Source of the DNA: Rhizophagus irregularis
Taxonomy: Eukaryota; Glomeromycota; Glomeromycetes; Glomerales; Glomeraceae
Reading direction: 5' to 3'
Assembly (NCBI RefSeq): GCF_026210795.1
Contig: NC_089460.1
Span: 2,442,501-2,506,500, forward strand
Length of the DNA stretch: 64,000 nt
Shown one piece after another: positions 1 through 12,259 of this stretch. The position numbers and the translations under genes were made by a program. The notes under the pieces were generated by a model. It worked only from the letters and a program-made list of their open reading frames with translations. It was not told where the DNA came from and ran no database searches. Each line of letters opens with the position of its first letter. Positions within the stretch are counted from its first letter, which is position 1.

Positions 1-1959
1 GAGTGTTTTCTTCAATATACGCTTAGGTCTAACAGTCGATGGATCAGGAGCCTGCCGTAATTTACAAATTATTTAAGTTAGTAGAATAGACTGAATACTA
101 GAAAATAATGAAAAAAGACGATGAATGTCTGTTAGTAAAGGCCAAGTATTTATACACACGGAAGTCAATCTCAAATATGATTTTTCAAGATTCTGACAGG
201 TTCCAACAATCGTATTCTCCAAATCGTTAATCACAGGATCATTTTCCTGTGATTAAAAGAAAGAAATAAATAAATATTTTTTTCCGAAGGTACTACTGAG
301 GTATCTAAAAACATACTGCGGAAGGAGATCCCCATGATTTAGTATTTTTGTCGGTTTGAAAACGCTTGGCGCGTTTTTCCCTTTTCTGGAATTCACGATC
401 GTTTTCAATTGAATTTCTATCTGGAGAACGACTATGTGATTTAAAGCTAGAAAATGATAAGTTAAACACATTATACATTTATGAATAAAAGCAAATTCAA
501 AAAATAAATTATTAAATTAAATTACATATTTACATTTTTCGCTTATTATCCTTTTCTTTAATTACGCTGTCAATGGAAAGAATAATAATATCATTAATAT
601 GCAATCATCGTTAATTTAAATATGCAAAATAAATCACACCTGCAACTTTTCGGTAATTCCACTTCCGTCCAATCAGTTTGATATAATGCGCCTTCTGCCA
701 GTTTAGTCGCAATTATCTTTTTTAATTCATTCTCAATTGCATCAATATTATGTGGAGCCGCGTTGAAACTTCGCTGGACATAATCCCTTATTAAAAAGTC
801 GAGATAAATATAATATTTTACATATAAACAAAACTATAAAAATGGCGAAAAAGCGCTTACTTCAAACTCTCTGGCCATTCCCTATTTTCCGGCTGTTTCC
901 TATATATTAAAGCGAAATTCTAATTTAATTCACTTTTACACTATATAAAATCACAAGTAATAAAACATACTCTGGTGGATTTTGAATTGAAGACTCTGAT
1001 TTCGGACTTAACGGATTAATCTTAGGAGAAGATTTCATATTTCCTCGTACCATTTTTATTGGACGGTATAATGGCTCTATAATAAAAAATGAAGGTCTAT
1101 TCGAAGTGCCAGAAGAAATATCTTTTAATTATAAACTTGATAATTACTTGATTTAGGATCTTCAGCTCCAGAATTTACGTTCGAGTTTCCAGAAGCATTC
1201 TGCTGAACATCGTTTGCGATCGGCTTTTCGCTCTGACTAACACTATTAATGATAGCATTGCTTGTGGTGGTAATAATAGCAGGAGCAGAAGTACTATTTA
1301 ACAATAATATTGTTATATTAATTAATAAATCAAAACACAACAATAATAATAACAAATAATAATAATTAAATATACATACGGTGGTTGAGGATTAAAGGAT
1401 GCTACTGAATTAGTCGCGACGGGAGGTACAGAAACTGGTGAGAAAGTAGGGTAAGAAATCGAGTTCGGAGCTGTTTGAACCTGATAATTTAAGTACTGCG
1501 CTTGATAGTATTGATTAGGATCATATGAAGCTGTAGAATAAATGTTAGTTTGATAAGTCGCAGGAGTAGACATCGTCGTCGAAGAGTACCACAAAGTGTT
1601 TGCATTAACACCTGGTGGATTTGGTTGAAAAGTTGAAGGGGAAGGTTGTGGTGTCACTCCTGGAGGACCAAACACAGTAGAAGCGTTAACTGTGTTTGTA
1701 TAAGCGTTAACGGGAGTGCTAGAATACTGATATTGAGGTTGATACTGAACAAAGGGTTGAGAAACAGTTGCAGCTGCAGTGTAGTAATTAGGATAATCTG
1801 CTGTTTGTGTTCCTGGAGGCGCCAAATATTGTTGTTGGCTTGGATCATATGGATAAGGCCTAAGGAAGAACGGTAGGTTAAAAGAAGTAAAAGGTATACA
1901 CATAAAAGTAAAAGCATAAATTAATACCAAGATTGTGTGTACTGTGGATTTTCTCCCAT
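1..1959 (-). CDS. THP3: SAC3/GANP-domain protein of THP3/LENG8 type, 5' part (runs off the left edge)
   Basis: Nine exons can be joined with GT-AG introns and consistent phases: 1959-1928, 1859-1380, 1293-1148, 1076-971, 899-861, 786-640, 446-317, 246-160 and 51-1. The start is the ATG at 1959 (MGENPQYTQSW). Residues ~12-160 are disordered and rich in P, Q, Y, S and T, as in the N-terminus of LENG8. The next exons carry a segment reading EWPESLK-DYVQRSF, then TDWTEVELPKSC, a basic stretch KREKRAKRFQ, and IVGTCQNLEKSYLRLTS followed by APDPSTVRP. The last two motifs are the entry to the SAC3/GANP domain in this family, and the domain itself lies beyond the edge. Yeast Thp3 and human LENG8 act in the nucleus in transcription elongation, mRNA processing and export. 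That role is family knowledge, not seen here. No premature stops are present, so it looks functional. Family assignment is firm; the choice between THP3/LENG8 and another SAC3 paralogue is slightly less so. Confidence 0.85.
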
Positions 1960-3360
1960 TTTAATATTTATAAGCTGGCAAAGATCTTAAGTTAATAGTC
2001 CCAAAAAAAAAAAAATTATTAAATATAACTCTTATTTGCGTTAAACGAATTTTGAAAAATAAGTTCCCGAATAATTTACTATACAACTTTTTACTTATTT
2101 GTGAGAGATGGAAAGCAGCTTTTTTTAAAAAAGAGCTAATAATTTATATTGTTACACTTGTACGATTTTGTATAGATAAATTTTAAACCATATTAGTGCA
2201 AATTTTTTTTAAATTAACCTATAGATTATCCTATACATTATTTACTAAAATTACGAAAAATTAATGCTAACCATGCGTCGTACAAACTTTTAAGAACGTT
2301 TTATATAAAATGCAAAAATTTGAAATTATTTAACTTAATGATTAATAAAATTAATTACTATAATATTGAGTCACTTATAACGATCATCTTACTTAAGACT
2401 GGATGAGGATATGTTCTTTAATTTGCGGTAATATAACCAATGGTCATAAATCTTAATGCGCGTTACTATAAACTAGATTAGCTTTGTTTTGTTCCACAGC
2501 TCCGACGTCTCGCAACTGTAAAAACTAAAAATCTTAAATGTCCTCACGTCGATGATATCTGGCTTTATACTCAACGTATAGACGAAACATAGTAAAAAAG
2601 TCCCTCGTGTTCCCAAGAATAATCCATGGATCTTTTGAAGTGGCAGTAATAATCATTATTGCGGGTTTTTTGATTCACCAAATTACAGTATGTAACTTAT
2701 TTATCATTTATGCATTATCAAAATAACTAATCACCAAAATCGCTCGGGCTATCATTATATTCTGTGCAGTTTCCAAAGAACTATTACTTCAAATTTTTAA
2801 TCTCATCGCCGTCTTTCTGAAAATAATTAATTGACAATTAGCATTCTTAATTCCGAATATCCTGACTAATTTATAGATTGAATTGAAAGTTAATTAAAAT
2901 TAAATTTTAATAAACTCATTCAAACTTTGAAATCAGTCCATTAACATCATTGGTGTTTACGTTTTGACACACACTTGTTTTTGTAAATACGATTGGAGTA
3001 ACTCATCAAATTGATTATAAAGAAGTATGTATTTTACTTGGAATGATTGATAGGTTTCTAATTCTGAAATTTTCTAAATATAATTTTGCCAGTTATAAAA
3101 TGATTTATAATTTTGCCCCGAGTTAAAAATTACTGATCGCAAAATTTTAACTTATATAATAAATAAATTTGATGTTAACCATGACAAAATTTTGAAATTT
3201 TTGTTAAAAAAAAAAACCTTTAGTAAAGTAAAAATTTGAAAATCAACATTTTGCATTTTTCTCAAAAATTATTTGAAAAACAGCCTTTTTGACCTTAGAC
3301 AAATCTCACTTTTTTGTAAATTTATATATAAATAACGTGTAGTAATCTAATATTGGTTTT
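1960..3360. other. AT-rich upstream region of the THP3-like gene
   Basis: No gene, RNA or clear repeat was recognised. The slightly less AT-rich patch at about 2470-2640 could hold promoter elements of the minus-strand gene, but no motif is distinctive enough to call. Confidence 0.4.
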
Positions 3361-3364
3361 TACT

Positions 3365-3475
3365 TCAAATTACTGGAAGTGATCATCACCATTAGCCAGA
3401 ATTATCAATTTTTACCGGCACTATATTTTTTTAATGCTGGTTGATTGTCATAATTTCAGTCACTGGTTTGGATGA
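3365..3475. repeat. Truncated copy of a small MITE family (second copy at 13890-14030)
   Basis: The segment shares a long near-identical core with 13890-14030 (AATTATCAATTTTTACCGGC and neighbouring bases). It starts with a degenerate left arm (GTGATCATCACC) but lacks a matching right arm, so it is an end-deleted or diverged copy. Confidence 0.6.
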
Positions 3476-3651
3476 CATCTGGATGGAACTTTGAAAAAAA
3501 AATAAAGATTTTCAAGGAAATGAAATTTGTAGGTCCGCGACTTCTTGAATTGCACCTGGATGGAACTTTAAAGGTATTCTTCGAAGTTTAAATGTTATTT
3601 TTTTTAATGAAACATTACTAATTAACTGAAATTTTTACTTTTCTACTTTTG

Positions 3652-3966
3652 GTAGGTCTACAAGTTCCTGGATGCTTCCTAAACGCAAATTTAAATAGTT
3701 GTTTTCATAAAAGACCAGTTGGTTATAATGAACCACTTTTACCTAGCTATACGAAAGTTTAGTATCTATTAGAACCTGGTGAATTAAAAGGTACTAGGAG
3801 AAGAAGGGTAACTGATTGCAATTGGTCTCCTGAAGTCTTTACAATTGATTCTTATTTGATAAAAGAAAATCAGCCTATTCTCTACAAACTTTACAAGGGT
3901 TCTAGACGCTTATTTGTAAGAGAAGAACTCCAAATTGTAAAAGATGCGCAATTATTCCCTCAATAG
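3652..3966 (+). pseudogene. Fragment resembling the C-terminal domain of a retroelement integrase
   Basis: An open frame of 105 codons is interrupted by one TAG (in K-V-stop-Y-L-L-E). It contains RPVGYNEPLLPSY, LEPGELKGTRRRRVTD, WSPEVFTIDSYLI and RSRRLFVREELQI-like segments. This basic, small-barrel type of ending resembles integrase C-termini of fungal retroelements. No catalytic core, start codon or flanking LTR is seen. The TAG is one C-to-T step from CAG. The assignment rests on recall of similar sequences and is tentative; it could also come from another DDE element. Confidence 0.4.
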
Positions 3967-4244
3967 ATACTTAAGCATTAGATTTACCTCCTCTCTCCTC
4001 CACTTGGTAAAGGATTTATTCAAAAGTATTGCTTAAGTAATCATCTATTTCATCTCTATTATAAACTATAATTTGCTTATTTCTAAGCCAATCAGTTTAT
4101 GAATTCTTTTTTCCCTGTTTTTCATTTCCAGATTTATTTATCATCTATAAGAAATTTAGTAAAAGAACATAGAGTAAAACTCTGAACAGGTCGGGTTGGT
4201 CCAAATTATAGACGGTTCAGATTAAAGCCAAAATCTGTAAAAAC

Positions 4245-5285
4245 CAAACCGAAAAACTGGCAGTTTGGTTCAGTTTAATCTGATTTTTATAAAAATGCGA
4301 AAAATTGAATAGCCGTCCATCTAGTGATCGTACAAAGTCGAGCCATATATCATTGGATTCGTCTCGATGAGACGCGTTGAATGGTGGTAAGATCATGTCT
4401 CTATTATCGATAGATCACACGTTAACCTGTGCTAAATGATTTATCAATAATTGGAATTATCAAGCTATCTATCGATGCTAGAGATATAATCTTAGCGTCA
4501 TTCGATGCGTCTCAGTGAGACGAATCTAATGAATATAAATTCGTCCATGTACGACCACTGGATGGCAAATAATGTCAAGTTTCGCATTTTTTAAAAATTT
4601 TTGAGTGTTAAAAATTAAAAATTCTGATACATGAATTTATTTGTCGTCCAATGATTGTGCAAATATGAATTAGGACTCATTGGATTCGCCTGGATGAGAC
4701 GAGTCGAATGGTGGTGAGATCATGTCTCTAGCATCAATAAATCGTGAGTTAATTCATGCTAAATGATTTATAAAAAATTGGCATTATCAAGCTATCTATC
4801 GATGTTAGAGACGTGTTCTTACCACCATTTGATTCGTCTCATCACGACGAATCCAATGAGTTCTAATTCATATTTGTATGACCATTGGACGGCAAATAAA
4901 TTCATGTATCGGAATTTTTAATTTTTAACGCTCAAAAATTTTTAAAAAATGTGAAACTTGACATTATTCACCATCCAGTAGTCGTATACAGACGAATTTA
5001 TATTCATTGGATTCTTCTCACTGAGATGCATCAAATGACGCTAAGATCATGTCTCTAGCATTGATAGATAGCTTGATAATTCCAAATATTGATAAATCAT
5101 TTAGCATGGATTAACGTGTGATCTATCGATGCTAGAGATATGATCTTACCACCATTTGACACATCTCGTCAAGACGAATCCAATGATATATGGCTCTACT
5201 CTGTACGATCACTAGATGGATTGTTATTCGATTTTTCGCATTTTTATAAAAAATTGGATTAAACTGAACCGAACTGCCAGTTTTT
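4245..5285. repeat. About 1 kb nested inverted repeat made of three palindromic modules
   Basis: The left arm begins GGCAGTTTGGTTCAGTTTAA and returns inverted at about 5262-5282. Inside are three similar palindromic modules (about 4312-4563, 4645-4903 and 4972-5222). Each is bounded by GTGATCGTAC-like ends and contains GATTCGTCTC...GAGACG arms and a central TATCTATCGATG. Two further internal copies of AAAAATTTTTGAGTGTTAAA and its inverse link the modules. It has no coding capacity. It is probably a foldback or MITE-type element, related to the single module at 11975-12250. Confidence 0.7.
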
Positions 5286-5295
5286 CAGTTCTAAT

Positions 5296-5660
5296 TAAAC
5301 ATGGGTATCGAAACTCCTAAGAGCATTTCCGAATGTTTCGGGTTTTAGTATATACAAATCAAAACTCAACCCGTAACCTAAACTTCTACCGAAACTCGAA
5401 ACAACTTCTGATATTCTGAAACCTATCCCGATATCCCAAAACCAGCATTACCCAATTAAATTGCTTAAACAACTGTGCCATACGTCATATTGACGAAATC
5501 ACGTGCTCAATAATCATCAAGAAATTCATAATACCTGACGCTATTTCGGTTTCGGGTCGGGATTCGGGAATCAGAAAAATATATGCATTTCCAAAACTCT
5601 ATTTCGTATATATCGAAACTGACAGAGTTTCAGGAAGTTTCGGTTTCATTACCCATGTTT
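5296..5660. mobile_element. hAT-type MITE with 8-9 bp target duplication
   Basis: The ends AAACATGGGTA and TACCCATGTTT are inverted. The flanks AGTTCTAAT at 5287-5295 and 5661-5669 are direct repeats, so the insertion is well defined. The ends are rich in inverted GAAAC/GTTTC motifs. There is no coding capacity. It sits inside the outer part of the larger inverted-repeat unit whose diverged end continues to about 5740. Confidence 0.7.
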
Positions 5661-6102
5661 AGTTCTAATACCCGAACCGAACTGAACTGAATTTTGAGCT
5701 GGTTTCAGATCAGTTCCTCGGTTTAGCCCAAACCGTTAGGAGCTTTAGTACATACTATCGAATACAGAATGATGAAATAACACGAAAAAAATTTCTAATT
5801 AATTTGTTAAAACTACTAAAAGAAGTCTATATATTTTTCTTTCAAATAAAGTTTGCCATATGTAAATATAATCAAATATGGAATGATGTAAAAACTATAA
5901 TAATGAATTCAATAGATAATCTATCTATATATTTTTCTTTCTAACTAAATAGCCCTATGTAAATATTATCAAATAGGTAATAATATAAAACCAAAGTAAT
6001 TACTCATTTTTTTATTTTGATAATTTAATTCTAAAAAATTAGTCATCTCATAAAAGAAAATAGAAAAACAAAACAAGAATAACTAATTTTATACTTATGT
6101 TC

Positions 6103-6790
6103 TTAATACCACAAACTTTGCTCTATTTTGCGAGCTCTAATTGCACACTGATTAATTATGTAATCATGAGTGACACCACGTGCACGTCTTCCTTTTCTCA
6201 TTCCATTACAATATGTTGTTAAAGTTTGACTATCTCTGATACTATTCAACCCACGATGAAATTCTGCCTTTGTAATAGGCACCTCTTTTTTAAGTATTTC
6301 TTGCCAGGGAGCGACATTATCTTGTACACTGATTATCAGCTCCTGTAGGTTAGTGATAATATTGTCTACCATAATACCCATAATAACACTAGTTGACTGT
6401 TCTATTACATTACTATTTTTACGTTCAAAAGAAACTTCTTTTTTCTTTTTTAATTCAAAAAAATGTTTTTCATTAAAAGAATGATTTATAAAAATATCTT
6501 CTTTCAACATATTGTATCTCTTTTCACTTGTAACTTGATCCATCAGAAACTTCATTTCTTTTACTGATATATAGTGTTTTTTGAGAATATCAATTCTACA
6601 CTTTAATCTTTGTTTGGAAATGAGTACTTTGATTCAATTCCATAATTTGTAACCTGCCATTTGTTCTTATTACTCTTAAGGCTATTCTTGAATTTTTTTT
6701 TATACTTCTCTTATTCTTTTGTTGGTTTGAATTGTTTATTAACACGTAAATTTGAATACGTAACAGCATATTTATCTGATTCACTATTCA
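6103..6790 (-). pseudogene. Decayed gene of unknown function
   Basis: The downstream frame is an uninterrupted 150-codon stretch ending ARKIEQSLWY. Upstream the frame can be followed from an ATG at about 6790 (MNSESDKYAVTYSNLRVN) through at least one in-frame TAA and one frame change. The upstream section is Lys-rich with a WQVTNYGIESKY segment, and the downstream section is predicted helical with NGMRKGRRARG. No known domain was recognised. A Myb/SANT-like DNA-binding protein from a transposon is possible but unproven. Confidence 0.35.
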
Positions 6791-6799
6791 TCGAAACTT

Positions 6800-8505
6800 T
6801 TTTTGTATAAGTCACACCTACTTATTTACTTATTACTTGTTTAATTTAACTAAAATTTTTGAACATATTCTGTGATGAAGGTGTAGGAGTTACTATCACG
6901 TTTGAGTGACAATTTTGAACTTTTCTATTTCTTGATATGACATAAACACAAACATTACTACAAAACGAACATGGGATATAAAATCCTAAATACCACATTC
7001 GTCTACTATAACTGAATTTAATATAAGTTGTAGTTTATTTGTTCTTTTCTTGTTTCTTTAATCTATTTTCTATTACAACAAGTTTATCTAATAATAATTG
7101 ATGTATTCGTAAAAAATACTTAGCTATCAGTGCCTATTTTTTTGATTACCATATAATAATCCTATAATGTATATTTTGTAATAATTGACAATATGATTGC
7201 TATTATAATTTAATATATATTAAAATACCATATTACAATAAAATGTAAAAAAATAATAATTTTGTAATATATAACAATTATCCTTTTATATTAATTATAA
7301 TATTATATTAAATATTATACTTGTTAATAGACTTATTAATATATATGTTATTAAATATAATATTTACATGACATGTCAAAAATTCCTATTAATATTATTT
7401 AAAAAGCATTATAAAATACTACCAAAAAAATCACTACCGATAGCAAAGACTTATTACTTGTGCCTTCTATGGCCAATATATAGTAACCCACAAAATACAT
7501 TCGTCAAGTATTTTGAAATCCTGTATTTAGTATTCATAATAGCCCTATCCAAATTAATCTTAAAAGGCTTATTATATTTCTTTATTATATGTTTATTGTT
7601 GGTGACAATTATCAACATATCTTTTAACGAATCCACATATAAAAAGATATAGGACTTTCCTTTTCAAGTGGAATATATCGTATCAGCCCCTGTGTATTGT
7701 TTCACTTTTTCTGGACAGAAAAAAGTATAGCCGATAAATATTTCTTTATTTAGCATTTTTTATCTAATTGGTGCACCACTGCACTGTATTTATGCCTTTT
7801 TTGAAGAAAACTTCACAAGAAAACAAAAAAAAATTTTCTGTAAAGGACTATTAAGTCCTTGTAAACTATTTTGAACTGAAAAGAGCGATAATAAAAAGTA
7901 TGTTGTTTTAACCAAGAAACACTTTTGCCTTAATACTGAAGTGCTAATTTTCTAGTAATATAATGAGAAAAAAGCATTTTATTTCTTATGTAAAAAATGG
8001 ACGTGAACGGTACAGGAAAGAATTTTTAATTATATTATTTTTTTTTAAGGATAATAATTATTATGTGCTTGTTAGATCCTTTACTAAATACCTTTATATG
8101 AGATTCCTTTTTTTTAGAAAAGTTGGTCATAGTCAAATAATAACTGCCATAGGTCTGCAAGAATTATTAAATCTATAAAGCAAATTCAAATAATATAATT
8201 GACATTTATGTGATATTACCCAATAATATACTTCATATGTTACATCGGTGATATGTCAAGATTGATAAAGAGATAAGCAATTAAATAATCATTTTAATTT
8301 TGATTAAAAATCTGAATGATCAGACCTAGTATGTCACATAAGAACTCCAGATATCCAATATAAAGGTTATAATAGACTTTTTGGCCAAAAACATTCCTTT
8401 TTGTTAAAACTCAAAAAATGATTTTTTGAGCCTTTGAAAAATAAGCCAATTTGCTAAAAATGTGATTTATGATCTGTTTTGAAGATATCTGGAGTAGAAT
8501 TCTGA
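6800..8505. other. AT-rich region with no supported gene
   Basis: Only short random open frames are present. A small inverted pair (ACTCCAGATATC near 8345 and GATATCTGGAGT near 8484) brackets a poly-A/T-rich stretch and may be an old MITE. Confidence 0.4.
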
Positions 8506-8531
8506 AGAATACATATATGTTGTGCCTCAGA

Positions 8532-11065
8532 TAGGGTTGGTAAAAGTCCTTATTTCGGACCTAAAGACTCAGTCCTAACACTGAGTCTGCAGATCTTTAA
8601 GTCCGATTTTTTGGACTAATAAGGAGTTAGTCTTAAATAAGTCCTAACCAATAAAAAGGGTTTTTACATTTGGTATATATATTACACGGTATTTTAATTT
8701 TTGTTGTACAAACTTATACAATGAGTTTAGATGACACGTTTAATTTTGTTGAGGCAGAGTGACGACATTTTGGATAACATATTACATACTGAAGAAAGTT
8801 CTCGAAAAACTTCACCTCTATGGAATTATGTAGATTGTAAAAGCCCAGCTCACCCGGGAGTACCTGTATGCAAAAGGTGCAATTATGTATTTTCTATTAA
8901 GTCAAGTAATACTACTATTGAACGGCATCTTTTAAATAAGCACAACATAATAATCCCAAAGGTCAGAAAGCAAACAACATTAGATTTCAAATGTACAGAC
9001 CCTTGGCCTGCAAAAGAGAAATTGGAGCGAGACAAAGCAGTTGTTATTTGGATTATTGATAACCAACAACCTTTTAGTGTTGTGGAAAATGAAAAATTTA
9101 TTGAAATGATGCATATTTTCGATCCTCGTTACAAAATTCCTGATCGACATCAAATAAAAGAAATGATTATTGATGAATTTAATGAACGTCGTTCTAATAT
9201 TGGCTATGATTTACAAAAAATATCCAGTAAAGTTTCCTTCACTGCCGATATGTGGACATCAACTATAAGTAGTGAAGCATACCTTGGCCTAACAATTCAC
9301 TATATTGACCAAAATTGGGTTCTTCAGCGTTTTTTACTTGATATTATTCCTTTTAAAGTTCGTCATACAGGAATCAATATGGCAGCAGCAATCACTAATG
9401 TTCTTAATGAATTCAACTTAGCAGGTAAAGCGTTAGCACTTACTACAGATAATGAATCTGCGATGTTAGTATGTGGACGGAAATTATCAGAAGAATTTGA
9501 AAAAGAATTAAATAATCTTACCTTCAGCCATTATCGTTGTTCAGCACATATACTTAACCTTGCAGTTAAGCAAGGAATGGAAATAGTTGATCAAGAAATA
9601 GTAGAAGTGCGACAACTAATGTCAAAAATTAAAAATTCGGTCTTATTATGCGATGAATTACGTGAATTGTGTTATAGAGAAACTTGAGTACGCTTCGGCC
9701 AGAAATAGACATAGAAATGAGGTGGAACTCCACCTATTACATGCTTCGTAAGTTACAGCGAATGGAAACAGCATTGAAAATGCTTGCAGCTAAACATGAT
9801 AGTGTGCGTGAATTAATGCCAGATGTTGAAGCATGGACGAAAATAAAGGTAAAAATGAAATAATATTTTTTTTTTTAATAACAAGTTTCTTTTTTTTCGT
9901 TATTACTACTTACAAAATTAAATCCTTTTTAATTATTAATCAAAGGAAACAGTGATCATTTTAGAACCCCTTGAAAGAGCAACAAAAAACCTCTCAGGAT
10001 CATTGTACCCAACTATTGCTGATGTTCGATTTTACTTTAATGAAATTCGTGATCATCTAAAGTATTGTGTGGAAAGGGAGGATGGATTTGGACAATACAT
10101 GTTAGCTGCTTCAATAAATGAAAAACTTAAAGAATACTGGTTAATTATTGATAATAATACTACCATCTCATCAATATTAGACCTCTGAAATAAAATTTCT
10201 CTTTTTGAACCAGGTGAACCAATGACAAATGCTATTGCCGCCTTACGTGAACAATTTTCCTTCTATCTTTCCCAAAAGCCACAATCACAAGCTTCCCTTC
10301 CTTCTACATCATCAAGAGAATATTTTCGTCAACTAAAAAAACGTCGCATAGGAGTAACTGCTGAAATAACACTACCACCCTCACCTAGCCCTGATTTTGC
10401 TGAAATAGAAAGATATCTAGCTTTGCCATGTGATGAAAATGTGGAAGTGCTTCTTTGGTGGCAAGCCCACTCCACAGTCTCCACTGAATTTCCGGTACTC
10501 TCACTAATGGCAAAAGACTACTTAGCAATACAATCCACAAGTGTAGCCTGTGAACAAGCATTTTCATTGCGAAGCAATACTTAATCGCAAAGTTCAAAAT
10601 CGTTTATGCAGAGAGATCAGAGCCGTTATGTACAAAAAGTTGGATTGAGAATAATATTGGTGAACAAATTCGGTTGAAGTAATTCAAATATGTTTTATTT
10701 GTTAAATGCAGTATTTAATATTACGTTGTATAACATATTAACATATGATCATCATTTATACAAATAAAACGTTTAGTATATTTTTTTGAAGTTTTTTTTT
10801 ATTTTTATGATGTTTTTATATTAATTTTAAGGAAAACGATAAAAAAAAAAAGAAATTTTAATATTTTTAATACAGAATTTGTAATAAATGTTATACGTTA
10901 AACTGGTTTAGGACTGAGTCTTAGGATCTAGTCCAGAACAGACTCGGCTGACACAAGTCCCGTATAATCATATATGGACTTAGTTTATAGGTCCATCAGA
11001 TAGGACTTGCAAGTCTTGGGGCAAACCGGACTAAAACCGGGACGTGACCGACTTTACCAACCCTA
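8532..11065 (+). mobile_element. hAT-superfamily DNA transposon, complete at both ends
   Basis: The termini TAGGGTTGGTAAA and TTTACCAACCCTA are perfect inverted repeats. Both sides carry an identical 8-bp target duplication GCCTCAGA (8524-8531 and 11066-11073), the length typical of hAT. Subterminal regions are rich in GGACT/AGTCC-type motifs (8545-8650 and 10900-11040), plausible transposase binding sites. The element is 2534 bp and contains one transposase gene, now broken. Confidence 0.92.
8721..10648 (+). pseudogene. hAT transposase, frameshifted
   Basis: The ATG at 8721 opens MSLDDTFNFVEAE and then needs a frame change to reach the long frame. A BED zinc finger follows (C-x2-C in VCKRCNYVF, then H-x4-H in ERHLLNKH). 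The RNase-H-like core has FTADMWTS, LTTDNESAM and HYRCSAHILNL. A second frame change near 9685 leads to EMRWNSTYYML, then an intron at about 9856-9945. Another stop occurs after SSILDL, and the C-terminal dimerisation part reads STEFPVLSLMAKDYLAIQ and SVACEQAFS. A last frameshift at about 10575 precedes LNRKVQNRLCREIRAVMYKK. Order and motifs fit a full-length hAT transposase of about 620 residues. It cannot be active as written. Confidence 0.9.
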
Positions 11066-11974
11066 GCCTCAGATCGATTCTTGCCTCAGATTGAAACTCA
11101 CGCACCTCGACATTGAGATTGTCATCTGACGCACCTTAATTGCTAATAAAAATGAGCTATAATTAAACATCAAAATTTCCAATTTTAATGTATTTTTAAG
11201 TACTAAGTAAACTTATTTATCATTATTTTAAGTATACAATCCTATAATTTCAAATTAATTGGAATCATACTTATTAAATTTTTTCATTTGAAAAATGACT
11301 TAAAATTTAATGATTTTTCAGATAAAACACAAATATAAACTTCAATATAAATCGGATTTACATAAAAATTTTAGGAAACATGTAACTCATTATGGTACAC
11401 AAGTTTGTTTATGTTACAAAAAGTGGTTTAATTAATGAGAAAAAAAGTTTACTTATAACAGACTTTATTGAATGATTCAAATGAGGTGCGTCAGGTGACA
11501 ATCTCAATGTGAGGTGCGTGAGCTTCAATCTGAGGCAAGAATCGATCTGAGACACAACATATACAATTTAAATCCAGACCCAAAATTTTAATATAACTTT
11601 ATACATCTAATTTTATTAGAAGCTTTATACAAAATCATCACATAAGTTCAAATTTTATTATAAATTATACAATTATAAATCTAAGTTTATATAAAAAAAA
11701 AAATTTTTAAAGAAAAATTTCAAATAAATTTCATTGAAAATTTTAATAAATATTATTAAAAACTATTTAAAAATTCTAACAAATAAATACTTAAAAAATT
11801 TTTTTAAAAAAAATTATTAAAAAATAACTTAAATAAAATTTTTAAACAAAATTGCATGTTAAAATTTTAAATACCTTATAGATATTGATGCCCAATATAT
11901 ATAATATAGTAAGTTTTATGCAAAAATTTGTATGTATATTACTAAATAAAAGAAAATACATTTTATTATATATC

Positions 11975-12250
11975 TTACCACCCAGTGATCGTAAAAAGAT
12001 GAAACACAGCTTGTTGGATTCATCTTGACAAGACGAATTGAATGGTAGTAGTTTCATGTTTTTAGGTCTGATAGATGTTGAGCTATACCACACATCGGCA
12101 CTTTGTATTTTCATCTACTGTGCATTTTTCCATTTTATCACATAACTCGGCATCTATCATGCCTAGAAATATGAAACTACCACCATTTGACTCATCGTAT
12201 TGAGACGAATCTAATAAGCTGTGTTTCATTTTCTATGATTACTAAATGCC
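11975..12250. repeat. Palindromic MITE related to the 4.3-5.2 kb modules
   Basis: The segment folds on itself. Left arm pieces CAGTGATCGTA, AACACAGCTT, GACGAATTGAATGGTAGTAG and TTTCATGTTTTTAGG reappear inverted on the right (CCTAGAAATATGAAACTACC, AGCTGTGTTTCAT, TATGATTACTAAATG). It has no coding capacity. Confidence 0.65.
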
Positions 12251-12259
12251 AAGATATGT

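Larger units (their letters stand above)
8514..11571. mobile_element. MITE with ~80 bp terminal inverted repeats, split by a hAT insertion
   Basis: If the hAT element and one 8-bp duplication are removed, positions 8514-8531 join to 11074-11571. The ends are then long inverted repeats: TATATGTTGTGCCTCAGATC at the left, and the complement of GATCTGAGACACAACATATA at the right. The match extends inwards through CTTGCCTCAGATTGAA and CTCACGCACCTC to GACGCACCT. The spacer is AT-rich and non-coding. Confidence 0.75.

Noticed and set aside
7368-7652. Plus-strand 94-codon frame
   Set aside because: Hydrophobic, AT-driven composition with no domain, no partner exons and overlapping open frames on the other strand.
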